Positions 6,771 through 8,277 of a stretch of 8,277 bases of DNA are shown here, piece by piece. A program made the position numbers and the translations under genes. The DNA is taken from assembly GCA_947381255.1 (NCBI GenBank), contig CANCUC010000029.1:1-8277 (forward strand), given 5' to 3'. This stretch comes from Actinomycetota bacterium. Lineage in GTDB: Bacteria; Actinomycetota; Actinomycetes; Nanopelagicales; Nanopelagicaceae. Each line of letters begins with the position of its first letter. The first letter of the stretch is position 1. Under the pieces are notes generated by a model. The model was not told where the DNA came from. It worked only from the letters and a program-made list of their open reading frames with translations, and did no database searches.

Positions 6771-6787
6771 AGTGCGGCTATCGCACT
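6771..6787. repeat. Short perfect inverted repeat upstream of csp
   Basis: AGTGCG (6771-6776) and CGCACT (6782-6787) form a 6-bp dyad around GCTAT. It lies between the DUF3027 stop and the csp -10 box, over the place where the -35 should be. There is no T-run after it, so it is a poor terminator. It could be an operator or a weak pause hairpin. Confidence 0.4.
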
Positions 6788-6795
6788 AAATCCGT

Positions 6796-6801
6796 TAAAC
6801 T
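6796..6801 (+). promoter_or_regulatory. csp promoter -10 box
   Basis: TAAACT fits TAnnnT and predicts +1 at A6808, giving a 22-base leader that contains the Shine-Dalgarno. The -35 is not recognisable. The gene may also be read from the DUF3027 transcript, since no strong terminator intervenes. Confidence 0.5.
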
Positions 6802-6816
6802 AAGCAGATTATTGAG

Positions 6817-6823
6817 AAGGGAG
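6817..6823 (+). promoter_or_regulatory. Ribosome binding site deciding the csp start
   Basis: AAGGGAG stands 6 bases before the ATG at 6830 and fixes this as the start. The same frame is open much farther upstream, through the DUF3027 gene in another frame, but the cold-shock domain begins exactly at this ATG (MPIGRVKWF). Confidence 0.8.
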
Positions 6824-6829
6824 AAGCCA

Positions 6830-7213
6830 ATGCCTATTGGTCGCGTTAAGTGGTTTAGCCTCGAAAAGGGATTTGGTTTCATCTCATCTGAGGAGGGAGA
6901 GGATGTTTACCTCGCCGCCTCCGCACTTCCAACAGGAACCCCAAGCGTTAAGCCTGGAACCAAGCTTGAGTTCGGTGTAGCAGAAGGCCGTCGTGGCCCA
7001 CAGGCGCTCTCAGTTCGAATTATTGAAGAGCCGGCATCTGTCGTAGCCAATACCCGAATCAACGCAGATGATTTGGCAACAATCATTGAAGATAGCATCA
7101 AGATGTTAGACAAGGTTGGAAATGGTTTGCGCCATGGTCGTTATCCGACTGCAGTCGAGGCTGAGCGTCTTGGAAAAGTTCTTCGTGGAATTGCTGGGCA
7201 GATCGAGGGCTAA
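6830..7213 (+). CDS. cspB: CspB-like cold-shock protein with C-terminal extension
   Basis: A 127-residue protein. Residues 1-66 form a cold-shock (OB-fold) domain that binds single-stranded RNA or DNA: GRVKWF (4-9), RNP1 KGFGFI (13-18) and a divergent RNP2 region EDVYLAASALPTG (24-36), then the GRRGPQAL loop (53-60). Residues 78-127 are an added, probably helical domain with RHGRYP (101-106). Classical Csp proteins are only about 65-70 residues; this two-part form with EDVY, SALPTG, GRRGPQAL and GRYP resembles the mycobacterial CspB I remember. Its RNP2 lacks the usual VFVH aromatic/His pattern (VYLA instead), so nucleic-acid stacking there is reduced. Likely role is RNA chaperone or transcription/translation modulation. 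A strong Shine-Dalgarno precedes the ATG. It is convergent with the next gene, with only 7 bases between the stops. Confidence 0.9.
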   Translation: MPIGRVKWFSLEKGFGFISSEEGEDVYLAASALPTGTPSVKPGTKLEFGVAEGRRGPQALSVRIIEEPASVVANTRINADDLATIIEDSIKMLDKVGNGLRHGRYPTAVEAERLGKVLRGIAGQIEG

Positions 7214-7220
7214 TAAGCCC

Positions 7221-7403
7221 TTACTTCCGCTTTCTTGCGCGGCGCATTCCGCGAAGAATGTAACCAGTTCCCATCAAGCCGAGTCCGATTCCAACGAGTG
7301 ATATGTAGATAGAAGAGCTCTGTGCATTTATCGCCAGCTCAATGACGAGGGCGACGAACCAGGCTGATGTACCCGCGATCACGATGGGGAGTGTTTGTCT
7401 CAC
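7221..7403 (-). CDS. Small two-helix membrane protein, DUF2530-like
   Basis: Using the GTG at 7403 this is 60 residues: helix 1 at about 5-25 (with GTSAW, 11-15), a short polar turn NAQSSS (26-31), helix 2 at about 32-50 (Gly-rich GIGLGLMGTG), and a strongly basic cytoplasmic tail RRARKRK. The G-T-x-x-W in helix 1, the Gly-rich second helix and the Arg-rich end fit DUF2530, small actinobacterial membrane proteins of unknown function often near MFS genes; this is a fold-and-pattern match from memory. A TTG at 7427 would add 8 residues, but the GTG lies exactly 6 bases after a TATGCT -10 box. An AGGAAG 12 bases before the GTG is a possible but distant Shine-Dalgarno. It is divergent from the MFS gene and convergent with csp. 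Confidence 0.7.
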   Translation of the reverse strand: MRQTLPIVIAGTSAWFVALVIELAINAQSSSIYISLVGIGLGLMGTGYILRGMRRARKRK

Positions 7404-7415
7404 TAGGCGAGCATA
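7401..7415 (-). promoter_or_regulatory. Leaderless promoter of the DUF2530-like gene (-10 TATGCT, minus strand)
   Basis: Read on the minus strand, TATGCT (7415 to 7410) is a good TAnnnT box, followed by 6 bases (7409-7404) and the GTG start at 7403. This puts the predicted +1 on the G of the start codon. No good -35 is visible. Confidence 0.5.
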
Positions 7416-7441
7416 CTTCCTATGCAATTACCGAGGGCTTG

Positions 7442-7454
7442 TAGACTTGCCTTA
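7442..7454 (+). promoter_or_regulatory. Leaderless promoter of the MFS gene (-10 TAGACT)
   Basis: TAGACT (7442-7447), 6 bases, then ATG at 7454 as the predicted +1. No Shine-Dalgarno is present (TGCCTT). It faces away from the minus-strand promoter; the two -10 boxes are 26 bases apart and share the AT/GC-mixed stretch 7416-7441. Confidence 0.6.
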
Positions 7455-8277
7455 TGTCATCCACTGAAGGATCGCTTCGCTCCTTCAAACACCGCAATTT
7501 CAGAATCTTCTTCGCCGCAAATATGGTTTCAAATATCGGCACCTGGGCTCAACGCGTGGCGCAAGATTGGCTGGTTGTAACCGATCTCCACAAGGGTGGG
7601 TCCGCTCTAGGAATCGTAACTGGGTTGCAGTTTCTCCCTATGTTGCTCTTCAGTTTGTATGCAGGTTCGCTTGCCGACCGTCTAGACAAACGCAAACTCT
7701 TGATATTTACAAATGCGGGTGGCGGTGTAACAGCAGGAATCTTGGGATGGCTCATCATCGCTCACAAAGTCACCATCCTCGAAGTCTTCATACTTGCATT
7801 TACTTTGGGGGTCTTTGGCGCTCTAGACAATCCAGTGCGTCAGGCATTCACCTCCGAATTAGTTGGAAAGAAAGATATTGCAAACGCGGTGAGTCTCAAT
7901 TCGGCAAATTTCAACTTGGGTCGACTTGTTGGTCCGGCTGTCTCTGGAATTTTGATTAAGTACTTTCATACCGGACCCTCCTTCCTCCTTAACGCTGGCT
8001 CATTCCTCTTTGTTGTAACTGCGCTGATCTTGATGCGACCAGAGGAGCTCAATCGCCTGCCGAAGGATGATAAGGAGCGCAAGATTATGGAAGGTATTCG
8101 ATATGTGAAAAGTCGCGGAGATCTGGTTGCAGTCATTGCAACTGTTTTCTTTGCTTCGACATTCGGGCTCAACTTTCAAATCTTCACTGCACTTATCTCC
8201 ACCAAGATTTTCCATAGAGATGCTGGAGCTTTTGGTGCACTGGGAAGCGTGTTGGCTATTGGATCACTTGGCGCCGC
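7454..8277 (+). CDS. MFS transporter, EntS/MFS_3-like exporter (3' truncated by window)
   Basis: 274 residues are visible and the frame is open to the window edge; complete relatives have about 400-430. It is an inner-membrane secondary transporter with hydrophobic segments at about 15-35, 52-72, 82-103, 108-123, 150-170, 175-194 and from 224 on. The start FKHRNFRIFFAANMVSNIGTW and AQRVAQDWLV (32-41) are typical of the MFS_3 (EntS-like) group of drug or siderophore exporters. The loop GSLADRLDKRKLL (71-83) is MFS motif A, and DNPVRQAF (125-132) is another family mark. The basic/acidic loop at 196-222 is the expected central cytoplasmic loop between the two halves. The substrate cannot be inferred. 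ATG 7454 is chosen because it follows a -10 box at leaderless spacing and begins just before the conserved N-terminus. Confidence 0.88.
   Translation, partial: MSSTEGSLRSFKHRNFRIFFAANMVSNIGTWAQRVAQDWLVVTDLHKGGSALGIVTGLQFLPMLLFSLYAGSLADRLDKRKLLIFTNAGGGVTAGILGWLIIAHKVTILEVFILAFTLGVFGALDNPVRQAFTSELVGKKDIANAVSLNSANFNLGRLVGPAVSGILIKYFHTGPSFLLNAGSFLFVVTALILMRPEELNRLPKDDKERKIMEGIRYVKSRGDLVAVIATVFFASTFGLNFQIFTALISTKIFHRDAGAFGALGSVLAIGSLGA

Noticed and set aside
6524..6829. Upstream extension of the csp frame to an ATG at 6524
   Set aside because: This stretch overlaps DUF3027 in another frame. The cold-shock domain begins at 6830, where a strong Shine-Dalgarno stands.
7232..7258. Imperfect inverted repeat (10 bp with one bulged G) at the csp/DUF2530-like convergent ends
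   Set aside because: It has no T-run on either strand and encodes the basic tail of the membrane protein, so the symmetry may come from Arg/Lys codons. A role as a shared terminator is possible but unsupported.
1..8277. tRNA, rRNA, CRISPR, insertion sequence, phage or attachment-site signals
   Set aside because: No cloverleaf, repeat-spacer pattern, transposase motif or terminal repeat was found by reading both strands; gaps between genes are short and accounted for.

Overview
The window looks like chromosomal housekeeping DNA from a small-genome, moderate-GC actinobacterium. By eye the GC content is near one half, well below a typical Streptomyces or Mycobacterium. The case for Actinobacteria rests on several things: a tsaE, tsaB-rimI, tsaD, groEL gene order; a CspB-type cold-shock protein with the extra C-terminal domain known from mycobacteria; DUF3027 and DUF2530-like proteins; TAnnnT -10 boxes; and transcripts that appear to begin at the start codon. 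Very tight spacing suggests a streamlined freshwater lineage such as Nanopelagicales (acI) or a related planktonic group. That placement is inference; no 16S gene is present.

Layout. Positions 1-1855 hold the 3' end of an unrecognised gene, which overlaps by one base a gene for a secreted alpha/beta-hydrolase, closed by a strong terminator. Positions 1859-4301 hold a tRNA-modification operon for the universal t6A37 modification: tsaE, a tsaB-rimI fusion and tsaD, joined by 4-base overlaps. Positions 4318-6075 hold groEL alone, with its own promoter, a CIRCE (HrcA) operator, a good Shine-Dalgarno and a terminator; no groES lies beside it. Positions 6079-7213 hold a DUF3027 protein and a CspB-like cold-shock protein, both on the + strand. 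A small two-helix membrane protein (DUF2530-like) follows on the - strand. It is convergent with csp and divergent from an MFS exporter that runs off the right edge.

TsaE, TsaB and TsaD act together to place threonylcarbamoyl on A37 of ANN-decoding tRNAs, and the RimI half of the fusion is an N-alpha-acetyltransferase. GroEL and Csp are stress and folding functions. The most informative pattern is regulatory. Four genes (tsaE, DUF3027, the DUF2530-like gene and the MFS gene) each have a TAnnnT hexamer separated from the start codon by exactly 6 bases, which makes the first base of the start codon the predicted +1. Groel and csp have the same box but farther upstream, with real Shine-Dalgarno sequences. 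The DUF2530-like start was chosen using this rule.

I see no tRNA, rRNA, CRISPR array, insertion sequence, phage gene or other sign of recent transfer. No gene-free stretch exceeds 300 bases; the longest is the 102-base tsaD-groEL gap. I found no clear case for a wholly new system here.
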